Source: Brachycybe producta
Lineage: Eukaryota > Arthropoda > Diplopoda > Playtdesmida > Andrognathidae
Reading direction: 5' to 3'
DNA length: 64,000 nt
Assembly: GCA_036925085.1 (NCBI GenBank)
Contig: JAUPFP010000095.1
Location: 188,501-252,500 of the forward strand
The translations under genes and the position numbers were made by a program. Shown in pieces: positions 12,049-23,845 of this stretch. The notes under the pieces were generated by a model. It was not told the origin of the DNA and did no database searches. It worked only from the letters and a program-made list of their open reading frames with translations. The first letter of the stretch is position 1. Each line of letters opens with the position of its first letter.

Positions 12049-13434
12049 CACTTTGGCAGCAGCATACTACTATTAATGCACAAAAGAACAGAAAAAAAAT
12101 GTTTACAATTTTTAGCAATTTTTATTATTTTGGAGCATTCAAATCATAAATTCAAACCATAACACAATAGTAGTACACACATTACAAGTTTAGTTGAGTG
12201 AGGAGGAGAAATTGTAAATTTATGTGTATTAAATGAATTTCAAATGAGAAAATTGTTCATTTAATTTTTTTTTTTTGCATTAAAAAAGTATAAATTTAAC
12301 GCGTCTAGCCACCATATATTATGACTAAAAATGAATAGTATTCACAAATTCGCATGAGATAAATTAAAAGTATGAAAATAATAGGAAATTTCGACCACAT
12401 TTAGAAGAAAATAATTCTTTAAAAAAAGTTAGAAAAATATTTGCGTGTTTCAAAAAAAAAAAAAAAAAAAACCATAATTCTCAGTTAAGTAATTTTTGCA
12501 TGCAAAATTTGAAACTGTTTAGTTGAGTGCATTTTCATTATGTTTAGGATGTGTGTGTCATCAGGTCTGTTTTCAACAATTTTTCACTTTTCAAAATATT
12601 AGATATATTTCTATTTAAACAAAACTAAAAAAAAACAGATTATCTGTAGGCTAATGTAAGCGAAATTCGCTGAGAATTTTTTTTCTTCAACTTTTTAGAG
12701 ACTATGCTATGGAATTTCTAATTCGGTGTGAAATTCTGCAATAATAATAATAATACATTATGTAATAATATTTCAAAAAAAAATATATTTCTTTCTCTTT
12801 CTCTTTAAAAGAACTTTTTCTCAACGGTGATTTGTATGTTGTTTCTATATCTCTCTAATATGTATTGTCTTTTTTTGTGTGATTGATTGATTCTTCTTCT
12901 GCTCTCCATGTTAAATTAGTCCAACGAGTGGCTCGCGAACCATCACTGGTTCGAACGAATGTATTTTTTTTTTGGTGACCATTGATTTGCATTGTGTGTT
13001 GGACAATTATTGATTACCCTTCCGCCCCCTTATATATATAATAGATAAATATATGCAGTTATTGTAAAATTATAATTGTTATTATAACAGTTACTTTAAT
13101 TTCCAATTGTTTATTTTAAAGATGGGTAACTTGATAAGTATAATTATATAACAAGTGAAAAGATAATCCTACTTATCCTTAATCCATTTGATTGAATCAC
13201 AAGAAAACTGTGATTTTTCAACTAAAAAAATATTAATGCTTTTTATATTAATTTTAGAATTAACTTTAACCAGTATTCAGTTTAGCTTTTATTCAATTTA
13301 ACTATTTACCATTTATTTAAGCTTTTTTTTAATTTTCTTTAGCCATTGTTCAATTGAACTTTATTCAGTTTAAGAGTAATTCAGGTAAACTTTTTTATTT
13401 AGTTAGTTTAGCTCGTCGTATTCAGTTAACTTTT

Positions 13435-14023
13435 AATGATTGCTAATGGAGAGAGTGGCAATGCTAGTTAGTGTTAGTGCTGGTTCACACTATAGAGAGT
13501 GATGTAGAAAGTAAAAGGAAGGAAGGTGTTAAAAAGCTATGATTGGCTGCTTTTTCATGTAAATTTACTTTTACTGTGTTTAGAATGGGACGTAATGCAG
13601 CATATATAGGGTGTCTGGCGCAGACCAATCCAGTATTCAATCCTGGAATAGCTAGTCCACCTCTACTCTTGAGGTGGATTCAATACTGGATTTAGCTAAG
13701 TGCCAAATGCACATACCCAGCATGTTTTGCTTCAGCTAAAAACCGAATAATCTGAAATTTACCATGATTATTGAACAGGAATAAAGTATGTGCAGTTTAT
13801 TTTTTATGAATAAAGCACTCTTACCTAACAATGTATCCTGAAAACCAGATTGAGAAAGTGGCGGCCTGAACACAGTATTTAACTTGCTGAGAATTTGGGC
13901 TCGTTTTAACATTTTTTTTTCTCTCCGTTAATAAAATTCACTCTGCACATGCGTAGCAGAGAGCTACCCTACGTTAACTCCTAATGTGAACCAGCCCAAT
14001 CTCATTGTTAGCAATCATTTAGA
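13435..14023. mobile_element. Inverted-repeat element with inner hairpin
   Basis: The ends read AATGATTGCTAA...GCTGGTTCACACT and, on the other side, AATGTGAACCAGC...TTAGCAATCATT. Inside, 13626-13695 forms a second hairpin (AATCCAGTATTCAATCC with GGATTCAATACTGGATT). No coding capacity. Probably a non-autonomous DNA transposon. Confidence 0.6.
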
Positions 14024-14099
14024 TTGGTACCATCCTTGTTAATTAAGTTTTAGTTTAGCTTTTTGGTTCAGTTTTAGTTTCCGTTTTGTTTAACCTGGT

Positions 14100-17090
14100 A
14101 TATAGAGAGGTTATTATACCAATAATTGATATTTTGACATTTGTTTTTGATTAAATTTAGCTCCAGTGGATTTTATTACTAAAATAACAATATGCAAAAT
14201 TACATCATTGCAAAGGTTAAACAAATAAACATAAAAATAAGTAGGATTGTTATTGTAAAGCATATTTTTTTAAAACAAAAAAAAATATGCTAAAAATTAT
14301 TTGATGAATTTTTTTTCTTCTTCTTCTTCTTCTTTCTTCTGAAATAATGTTGGAAAACTTTTTTTAATTTTTTTTCATATTTTTCATTTTTTTTTTTGTT
14401 GTGATTTATGTATTTCACAATTTAATTGGACTGTAAACTTCTTTTTCCAATTGCCAACCAAAAAGAAGTCACTTACATTTGATCTGTATGTATAGTGGCA
14501 ATTTCGGAACCATTTTTTTGTTTTTTTGATTTTTTTGATTTTGGCAATAAATAATTTTTTTTTCGTGCAGTTTTTTTTTTTCTCGTTTTTTTTTTTTTTT
14601 CTTCTGTCCACTTCAGATTTTTTTGGACAATTTTTTCCTCACGGTTGGTCTTAAATGTTTTTCATGAGGCATTTCATCAAGTTGGCAGAAAATTCATCAC
14701 ATTAACCAAGTAAGAAGAAAAAAAAAGGTATATAATTATATATATATATATATTTCTAACAATCCTTTCTTTCCTCCCCCTCCCTTTCCAACATCCATAT
14801 ACACACAGACATAAAAACATCTTTTTTAAAAAAAAAAATCATAGTTGTATATTTTTAGGGGCCTAATTGTAAAAAAGATATATCTATATTTGCATAGTTT
14901 TGAAAGAAAAACTTGAAAACCAAAAAAAAAGCTTTATTTATTTTGTTGTGTTTTTTTAAATATATTTATATATGGGCCCATTGGTGTCTTATAATAGTTT
15001 GTAATAATGTTTTTAATGTTGTGCAAATGTTTTAATTTTAAGCTTTACTTTTTAAGAATAATTATTAAAAGGTTTTTATAGTTTATAATTATCATCCAGA
15101 TGAAATAAAAAAAATGCAAGCCATTGTTATTTTCTAATGTAAATAATTTTGTTTTGTTTATTTTGTTTTTTACTCTAGTTTGCATAATGAAAAGTTATAT
15201 TTTATTACAGGTTAAAAGTGTGTTGTTGTTTGCTTGTTGTTAACATGGAATTTCTAGGGTTTAAGTAAGAAGGTAAGTAAATTATAATAAAAACTTCATC
15301 TTTTAAGCATAATATTTTTTTTAACCTCTTTTACATTCTTATTCGACTAATTAATTATTTGTTCAATTATTTTTTTTTTTCCTTCACAGAATGAATTTGA
15401 ATTACGAGTTTCGAGTTTGTAATTGCAGTTTATGTTATGGCACAGAAATAATAGGTGCATTCGGAAACGAAATTAAAGGAATTAGAGGTGGTGTCATCGG
15501 GTAAAACCGAACCGTTTCTACTCGGTTCGGAACCAGTTTAATCGGTTTGCGGTTCGCGATTTTCGCAAATATGCATTAACAGATTGCACAGTACATTAGA
15601 CATGAGAGGTGGCAAAGGGTAGAATCTAACTGAATCTACTCCGTTCGGAACTAGTTCTTAACAGTTCAACCTATACTATCGAAGAGGTTGTATCAGTTCT
15701 AGTAATTGGTGAACAGGTTTTATCAGTTCCGAACCGTTGACATCTGTAAAGAAAATAATAATAATACATGCATAGTAAAATCCCACAGATTTTCACCTTG
15801 TGAGGAATTTAACAGAAGCGCCCATATAATGTGATCTTTTATTTCTAAATGGTGCTTTACACAGTGCTACTTTTTTTTGCTTTGGACAGGTTTCTTAATT
15901 TGCCAGCAAATTCGCTGGTAAAAATTCTAAAGACGCACCCCTTTTATTTGCTGGCGTTAAAAATTTTGAATTTGGGGCGTTCAGTCGTCACTCCGTAAAA
16001 ATTGAACATATTCAACTTTATCGCTCGTGTCCAACGACTAGCTTGAATGCTTGAGTTCTTAAATTAATTGCAAAAAGACTAAATTATAGATAAGCTTGTT
16101 CATAATTGATATTCATAATTCAAATATAGATATGCATGATTTAATTGTGGATATTTACAATTCAATATTATTGTAGATATCAATAATTGAATTGTGAATA
16201 GACAAAATTTGGCAATTTTGCCATGGGTGCCCCCCCCCATTGTGGTCATGAATGGTTCGACCACAAGTGCAGAAGAAAAAAAAACAAGTGAGTCACCATA
16301 CTCAATTTTAATCAAATGTTTTTTTGTTCATATTATCAAAAATGACATTCTTTAAAATCAAAATTCAGTTTTACCTCCTGTTTGGACATAATGGAAACAG
16401 GGCATTGAAGGTCATATTTCATTGTACAAACTATTTTAAGTTTGTAAATCGCCCCAAAAAGTGGTTTGTCGACTGGTACTCAAGTTGAAACTAAGTATAA
16501 TTATAGTTAAGGAGAATTTTTATTTCTGGTGATATGAGAGACTATTACTGGAATTGAAATTTTTGGGTTTGTCAACTTGAAGGCCATATGGGTCAGTGGC
16601 TTCATTTGGTGACTTGCCAGAAATTGTCTCAAAACAGATGACATGACACAATGTCATATGAAACAATGAAATACACTAGCACAGAGGCTAATGTGTTTGT
16701 TTTAAAAGATTACTTATAAAGTATTATTGAATCATATTTAATCGTTTTTGATTTCCCTGTTGCAAGTTTTTTGAAAAGTCACTTGAGTGTGGTGGTGGTC
16801 ACTAACAAATTACAGTTTGAACTCATCTGTTGAACAACATTTTTAAAGGTACAGTGGACACAGTAAGCCCTTTTCCATAACAGACATTCTGTGTCGCCAC
16901 AGCAATTATCTACTACATTACGTGAGATTTCGAATGAGTTTTTGGCGCAAAGCTCCAATGTGCCAAAGGCATGCAATGCAACGAAAAGCTTGTACATGTA
17001 TGTGACGTGGCGGCTTGAAAAAATTGGACATTTTTGCAATTTCGCCCTTCGTGCAGGAGATTGTACAGGTTTTTCGTCTTATTTTGCAGC
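14100..17090. other. Intergenic AT-rich stretch
   Basis: Apart from the element at 15475-15755, this holds T-rich and CT-rich tracts (14300-14640), an AT run near 14740 and no supported exon. Confidence 0.4.
15475..15755. mobile_element. Probable non-autonomous DNA element rich in GGTTCGGAAC
   Basis: The left edge (GGTGTCATCGGGTAAAACCG) and the right edge, inverted (CAGATGTCAACGGTTCGG), share several words. GGTTCGGAACYAGTTY recurs inside. The ends are imperfect, so the limits are approximate. Confidence 0.4.
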
Positions 17091-17094
17091 TATA

Positions 17095-17530
17095 ACGCAT
17101 CCTATAGAACACATCTTTTAGCTTGGAGGCTAGCGCCACATAATCGAAAGAATACTCAGTAATTTTATTGAGAATTGATTTATATAATTTGCAAAACATT
17201 AACGAGAATTACAATATAGTAATCGATCCTGAGACCTAGCGCTTTTAATTGGGTCAGATGCATATCCACTTTGCTATGAGATTGGCTTATTTGTAGCGCG
17301 ATATATTAAAGTAGGTTCGATTTAAAAAAACTATTCTTCAGGTAAGACAACATTATTATATAAATTAAATCGTTCACAGATGTGCATGAATCAATATATT
17401 CAATTTTTATCAATTTTGAGTGCCCGCTTAGCCTCTATGTACAAGGTTGCATATCTTTTAAAGCTGTATAACAACTCCACAGTTTTAGCTTGGAGGCTAG
17501 CGACGCTTAATCGAAAGAATATTCGAGTTC
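17095..17530. repeat. Direct repeat TTTTAGCTTGGAGGCTAGCG
   Basis: The block TTTTAGCTTGGAGGCTAGCG followed by AATCGAAAGAATA occurs at about 17117 and again at about 17483. Related words occur inverted near 29110 and, diverged, near 59020. This is a dispersed family of unknown class that ends about 50 bases before the first exon of the C45 gene. Confidence 0.55.
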
Positions 17531-17582
17531 TATTTATTTTGTAATGAACTTATTGTTATTTTTTTATTTTTGTTATAGAAAT

Positions 17583-20500
17583 ATGGCGTTCAATATTGAA
17601 TCATCGAGATGGCAATCGCCTCCTAAAGTGTTTTATGCCAAAGGGACACATTACGAAGTTGGATATCAAATGGCAAGATGGAAATAATTATTCCCGAATT
17701 CAAGAAGGAAACTTGCCTCTTGACATTAAACTTGAACCCTCACAACAGAGTTCCAACGTATAAAATAGTATCTTCAAAAGGCATAAAACAAAACAGGGTT
17801 TTTCATTGTTTGCTCTCTGTTCAAAGGGTTCAAGTTTAAGTTAAAGTGTAAATTAATATTGTTATTTAGAATCACAGCGGTGACACTGGGTGCGTTCAGT
17901 TACTGATTCATACTGAACACCTTGTTTTTGTGCTTTTCATTTTTTCGCTCATTCCAGCGGTTTACATCGCTTGAGTTATTTCAAAAGTGCTTTGGATTTG
18001 AACGCACCCACTGTTTCTTTATGTATATTTTTTAAAAATTATTGATTTTGAGCATGATGGACATTAATTATAATAAAAAATAAAATATTATAAATCGAAT
18101 TTTTTGTCTGTCATCGAAAGGGAAAGAATTTTAAAGGAGTTATCGAAGATTACTTTGAAGACTTCGAAGATTTGAGACAAAAGTTTATACCATTCGTTAA
18201 AACGAAACAAGGAAACAAAGTATTAACAAATATTTCATTTTTTTCATTTTTTTCTACACCTTTTCAGTTACAATATTAGAATTTTTATTTTATGTGTCAT
18301 TTATTTTTTTTAAAAAAAAAGATTTACAACGACTATTTGAATGTGGTAAAGCACTCGTTTTCGCAATATCTAGAAGAGGTTCGAGGAATTTCTGATGGTT
18401 CTGGGCTTCCTTTTGATGAGGTTCGTTGTTTATAACATATAAATATAATTTGTGCACACCTTGTTTTATAGTTAATTGATAAAATTGATGCCCTTGTTAA
18501 TATATTTTTTGTCAGGTATTTATGATGCACATTAGAATGGAACTTCAGTGTTGTGTTGACACAGAAATCGTTCCCGAATGTTCCACAATCTTCATCAACA
18601 ACGACAACTGTGTAAGAATTCCTGAGTTTATTATTTAATATATAATCTTTTATATATACATGTATATACAGTATATATATATATATATATATATATATTA
18701 AGGGGGTAAAATATTAAGCTATTTATGAGGATTGTTACAAGATAGCGTTGAAACCAGTTCAGGTTTGTTAAATCTGACTGAACTTGACTTGTGTTTGTTT
18801 GGTCTTTTTTTTTACTAAACAAATTTTATTTAACTCATAAAAATCAATGAAGAGGCTGAATTTTTTTTACAATTCTTTGAAATCAATTTCATTTTGAAAT
18901 TTATTTTTCTTTGTTAATTTTTTTAGACAAAACTTAAATCTGAAGTTTTTCTGAATGAACTCATTAATGCCGAGTCACTTCAACAGTCCCTATCTAGGGT
19001 CTTAAAAAATCTTCATAATGATATTTTTAAAAATAAACTTTTTATACTAAAAAATATAAAATCGAATCATGTTTGAACTGCCACGAAAAGTTTTATTTTA
19101 AAATATATCATTGTGACAATTGTCTTCATTTATGTTCGTTTACTCTTCTAGTTTAAATGAATCTCGAAATTCTTTTGAAACTTAATTCAAATTGGTCTTA
19201 GAAATTGTTTTGCTGAACTCCTGCTAATCCTAAAAGCATTCTTATTGCGTTCACAAGATGAGCGTCTTTTAGTGGTCGAGATGGACTGCAAAAAGTAAGT
19301 GGTTGTCGTGTGGCTGAAACAGTCGATTTTATAGAACTGTTTTTTACAGTTCATGAAGCTACACTAGGACCACTTTCCAATCGCCTGTTAATCGATTTGA
19401 GTTGTAAGTTTCAGCAACACGCCAACCACTTTTTACAGCCCATCTCGACCACTAAATTATTCGCTCGTTTGTGAACTCCAGTAATTTTTGTGTCTTCTTC
19501 AAGTGGTCCTTGTTACACAACGAAGATACGAGCGAAGCAGTTTTGGGCAGAGGTTACATGGTGGTGGTCGAGATTCAAGAGTCGGAGGAAGATCGAAAGA
19601 CCGTCGTGGAACACTTCATGGCTTATTGTTATCCCGGTGTCGTTCCCGGGAACTGTTTCTCGGCCAATTCGAACGATATGATTTTTTCTATGAATGCGCT
19701 TTATCCGAAAGATCTACAATTGAATAGAACACGTACGTTGTCATTTGTTCGATGACACAGACTGTTCAGACAACGATTTAATTACGTAATGGACGTGAAC
19801 GTGTATAGAGAGTCTGATTTAAAGAAGAAGAAAAAAATTCAAATTTTTTTATAAACTAGATTTGTGATGTCAATCTGATAAAAGTATTTTCGTGTTAATA
19901 TAGTTAACAAAATAAACTTTTTATGGCAATTTGAAAATGGGTTTTCGCTAAATGTTGACAGGAAGAAGAAAAAAACGAAATTTAATCTTTTTTCAAACCC
20001 TTGGGGAATTTTTATTTTGTATGAAGTAATCGTAAACATTTTGAAAAAAAAATCAAGTTTGTTAGAAACTAGACTTGTGTTATGACTGACTGACTGCAGA
20101 AAGTAATTTTGTGATAATATCTTTAATAATTAACATCTTATGACAATTTTAAAATAATTATTCACTGAAAGTTGAAACAAAATTTAATCTTTTTTTTTTC
20201 AAACTCTAGGGGAAAAGTTTAATTTGAAAAATCTTATCATGGAAAATTAAAAAAAAACGAGTTTGTTAAAAGCTAGACTAGTATAGGACTATAAAAAGGT
20301 AATGCCGTTTTTAAAAAAGTCTTTCAAAATAAACTACATTATTTATGGTAACTTAAAAGTATAGTATATTTTAACTAAACGTTGATGCAAAATTTAATAC
20401 TTTTTTCAAATTCTAGGAAAAAGTTTATTTTGAAGAAAAAAATGCCATTGTGAAAATTTTTAAAAATCAAAGTTTGTTACAAACTAAAAGTATTGTCATG

Positions 20501-21537
20501 AATCATGATAATCTTTAAAAATAAACTATTTAAGGTCATTTCAAAATACTTTTTCACTAAATTTTGATTCAAAAAACAAAATGAAACTGTTGTGAAAAGC
20601 TTATTTTGGAAAAAATATAATCATGAAAATACTTTTTAATGAAATTTGCTTACCCATCTAATGAACTGTGAATTTTTTTAAATGTCGTTTTTGAAAACGT
20701 TTACGTTCATATTTTATATGTCTAAAATTACTGTTGATTTCATTGTGCCAATATAATATAATAATAATTCAGCATTTGGTGTATATTTTGATTTCTATAA
20801 AAAGCTCGTCAGTTTCTTAATCGTGCAATGCTGAGTGCTCAAACCCCAGACCAACTTCTAAACATTCTGCAGGATGTAGGAAACGGAATATCTTCTGGCT
20901 GTAGCGTTAATTTGGCACATTTGGATGGATGTCGTACGATGTCCAATTACGAACTTTGGCCATCGGTTTCTCTTAGAGAGTCCGAAGTGTCTAGAATAGA
21001 CGTAAAGGTGAATTCTGTTGACCAAATACAAAGTGGAAAGGAGGCTGTCAATGGACAATATGCTCATTTCAATAGGTGAACATATAATTTTGTCTTGTCT
21101 TGCATCCAATTACAATTGATTTCTTTGTTAATTTAAAAAAAAAAAAAACTTGTGACAGTTATCTTCATTCTTCTGTGGTCGAAATGAAAGGGCGAACGAC
21201 TAGTTCCGAACATCGTAAGAAGAGAGCCGATTGTTTTCCTCCACCCACAACGATCGACGAAGGCTTGGATATCCTCAGTGACACTGTCGACTCCGATTAT
21301 CCCATTTTTCGTACTCCGTCCGAGACCGACATCGGATGCACGGTCGCAACAGGTAAAATAAATTTCCTTTTAGATTTTTTTTCGTAATTGTCGTTTTTAC
21401 TTTTTCGATTCATTTGTTTTTCAGGAGTGTTTGATTTACTTAGTCGTAAGCTGATTGTTTATGTAGGAAATCCAAAACACAGTAATTCACCAAAAGGCCC
21501 TGTTCTTGAAATTGAATTTCCATGGTCCTCTCCATAA
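17583..21537 (+). CDS. Peptidase C45 / Tan-like N-terminal-nucleophile amidohydrolase
   Basis: Exons: 17583-17672, 18121-18219, 18322-18420, 18516-18611, 19504-19732, 20805-21075, 21159-21352, 21425-21537, giving 396 aa. The family (Tan, fungal isopenicillin N acyltransferase) hydrolyses or transfers N-acyl amides after self-cleavage before a catalytic Cys. Supporting motifs are VFYAKGTHYEVGYQM|GKNF at the start (family pattern HYEVGxxxGxxF), LLHNEDT in exon 5 and PRQFLNRAMLSA across exons 5-6. The likely nucleophile is Cys118 in PECSTIF, preceded by Glu where Tan has Gly. Length is close to insect Tan. Intron 1 must use a GC donor (ATG|GCAAGA) to join in frame. The ATG lies four bases after an acceptor-like TTATAG, so a 5' UTR exon may lie upstream. 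Whether the substrate is a beta-alanyl amine is not shown. AATAAA lies at 21717. Confidence 0.88.
17888..18010. mobile_element. Small inverted-repeat element in C45 intron 1
   Basis: Bounded by GGGTGCGTTCA and TGAACGCACCC, with CACTG/CACTG-like flanks. Non-coding and about 120 bp. Confidence 0.6.
19268..19456. mobile_element. Inverted-repeat element in C45 intron 4
   Basis: Ends TTTAGTGGTCGAGATGG and, inverted, TTTAGTGGTCGAGATGG are identical. They extend with CTG/CTGTAAAAAGT(AA)GTGGTTG and GTTTCAGC/GCTGAAAC. The right end lies 47 bases before exon 5. No target duplication was found. Confidence 0.75.
19850..20640. repeat. Four degenerate tandem units of about 205-215 bp in C45 intron 5
   Basis: Starts near 19852, 20065, 20268 and 20478 share AAACTAGA(C)T(T)GTG-type words. 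Each is followed by AATAAACTTTTTATGG-, TTCACTAAATTTTGA- and AAATTTAATCTTTTTTTCAAA-type words in the same order. Parts resemble the inner sequence of family C, from which the array may derive. Confidence 0.6.
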
Positions 21538-21716
21538 GAAATACATTTATTAATTAAATATTGAAACACATTTAAGAAAGAATTGATGTTTTTTTGTGAA
21601 TTTTCTTTATTCATATTTCCATCATTTTTAAGTACTTAACTTTTTATAAAGCAAAAAGTAAATGAAACTCAAAGTGTATAATGTCACTGTAAGGCAAAAA
21701 GTATTATTCTTTTTGC

Positions 21717-21722
21717 AATAAA
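21717..21722 (+). terminator. Poly(A) signal of the C45 gene
   Basis: AATAAA about 180 bases after the stop codon; the first canonical hexamer in that direction that I noticed. Confidence 0.5.
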
Positions 21723-21724
21723 AG

Positions 21725-23845
21725 AGACTGTTTAGAGGCTAGAGCTCTTTTAGAATTAAAATATAGCCAAATTCTACCCTCAAATCAACCTGTTTGATTG
21801 ATATTATCTTTTAAAATTAACTTTTCGTGTGTCCATTTCATGACGATTAAATTCGTTTTGTGTCTTTGTGAGTATAAAATGTTTGGTTACCAATTAGCGT
21901 AAAACGTTTTAATTTGAAAAATATTGTCTAAAAATGCTACCGATCAATTCCTTTATTCAAATTTTAAAGTACACATTTTTAGAGCCTTGGAACACAAGCA
22001 ACTTTTGAAACACTTTTTCACGACAAAATGAAGTCGGCGACTTTTCAGCAGCTGTCGTTACACTGTATTTAAAGGTCGCCTGTATGCCGTGGGCCTTACT
22101 ATCTTTTAAATATGCTTCTGAAGGGTACGTTTCCACTCAGAATCATGAGTATAAGTGGAAACAGTGCTTAAAAAGTATTAGAATTCCTGCACTTATGTCT
22201 AAGCGGAATTCAAAAAAAAAAACTACGGGCAATAATTATAATAATTAAGCCTAAAAGATTATAGATGTCGATGTTTTAATACGAACTAGATTTACTAAAA
22301 TTACAGTGAATGTATAATTATTTCTGTTTGAAAGGAATGTTAATATTACGAACATGAACACATCACATTCATGGCTTATATTAGATAAATAGATCTACAT
22401 AAATATAAAATTAAATTAACAGAAATGCGTTCTTTATCACATTATATTTAACCCAGGAGAACTTAAATTATACATGCTAGAAACAAACAACCCCTTCTTC
22501 GGTAACAAGTGTAGCTTTAGCTACACTTTCAGATGCCAAAAACCAATCTTGTGGAGCCTTTTCAATTTAACCTCTGTGGCTCACAGCAATGGAAAAAAAT
22601 CTTTTAAAAAGAAATTTATGGCAATTCTTATAAATTTAAGCTACAAACTGTCATAATTAATTTATTTTACATTATTATTGTATTATTGTTGTAACTTGAA
22701 GCTTGTGAAGTCAGAGGGATTGACTAAAATATACTGTAAGCTCAAGTGTCATTATGTTTGGAAACTTTTTCTGTTGGTGTGTTACAGCTGGGAGGATTTC
22801 TTTTTTGCAATGATTCTAACTGGGACAACGCCAAGGGTTGGAGGTGGAGGCTAAGCTATTAGAGGATTACATTAGATGGTTAGTGAACCTCCAATTTTTT
22901 GGGGCAACAAAAAGTCAAAAGTTTAATCAAGTACCGGTATATGCATACTGTATAAAAAAAATCGTCAAACACCAGGGACTCCAAAATCCAACTCAAGAGA
23001 TTTAAACGGGTAAACTAATATAATGAAGGCCAAGCGTTCCAGCGCTCTGTGTCGGAGACCAAATTAACATCATCGACCACCGACCAAATTAACAACTTCG
23101 ACTGCCGACCAAATTGAAATCCTTCACCGCAAATATACTCCAACCCCATTGTCTAGACGTATATTATTAGCCTCCATCTCTAATTCTTGTCATTGTTTGA
23201 GATGGAACACACTTAAAAAAAATGTGTCAACCCCTCAGACGCCACAAGCTTCAACTTACACAGCGCGGTTAAATAATACATACTTTGGCATTAGAAATGT
23301 ATGGACTTTTTTCTGGTTATAATTTAACATATAATCCAATATTTAAATTGACATCAAATTAGTTAAATTTTAAATTGCAAAATTGTATAAAATGGACAGT
23401 TTCAAAATAACAATTCCTTCAAAAAGTTACACAAAATAAATGACTTTATAAATTAATCTTAATTATGGCACATTTAAAAAAACGAAGGGAAATAACATAA
23501 AAGTATAAATTATTTCTGCAGTAAAATAAAAAGTTAAAATCCGGTGGGTGGGGGGGAGGGGGTGGGAAGTGTAATGAAAATATTGAAATCTTTGGATGCG
23601 AACATTTTAAACAAATAAATATAGCTACTATTGAAAATGAGAACAAGGTTTTCTTAAATATATATAAGTTACGGAAAAGATCTTGTTTTTTTTACAAAAT
23701 GCATTGTTCGAATACTCGTCAAATCCCAAACTTTCAACTAAAATGTCATCGTTCGTTGGTCTCGAGAACATTTACGGGACTGTTTTGATACTAGATGCTG
23801 GTTCGGATCGTTATTCTGTTCGCGAAGAACAGTTTTCTTCTGGCG
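21725..23845. other. Intergenic between C45 gene and NHE8 (convergent 3' ends)
   Basis: The two genes converge here. The sequence holds a possible small element near 22110-22180 (AAGGGTACGTTTCCACT...AAGTGGAAACAGTGC) and otherwise unremarkable AT-rich DNA plus the 3' UTR of NHE8. No further gene is supported. Confidence 0.5.
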
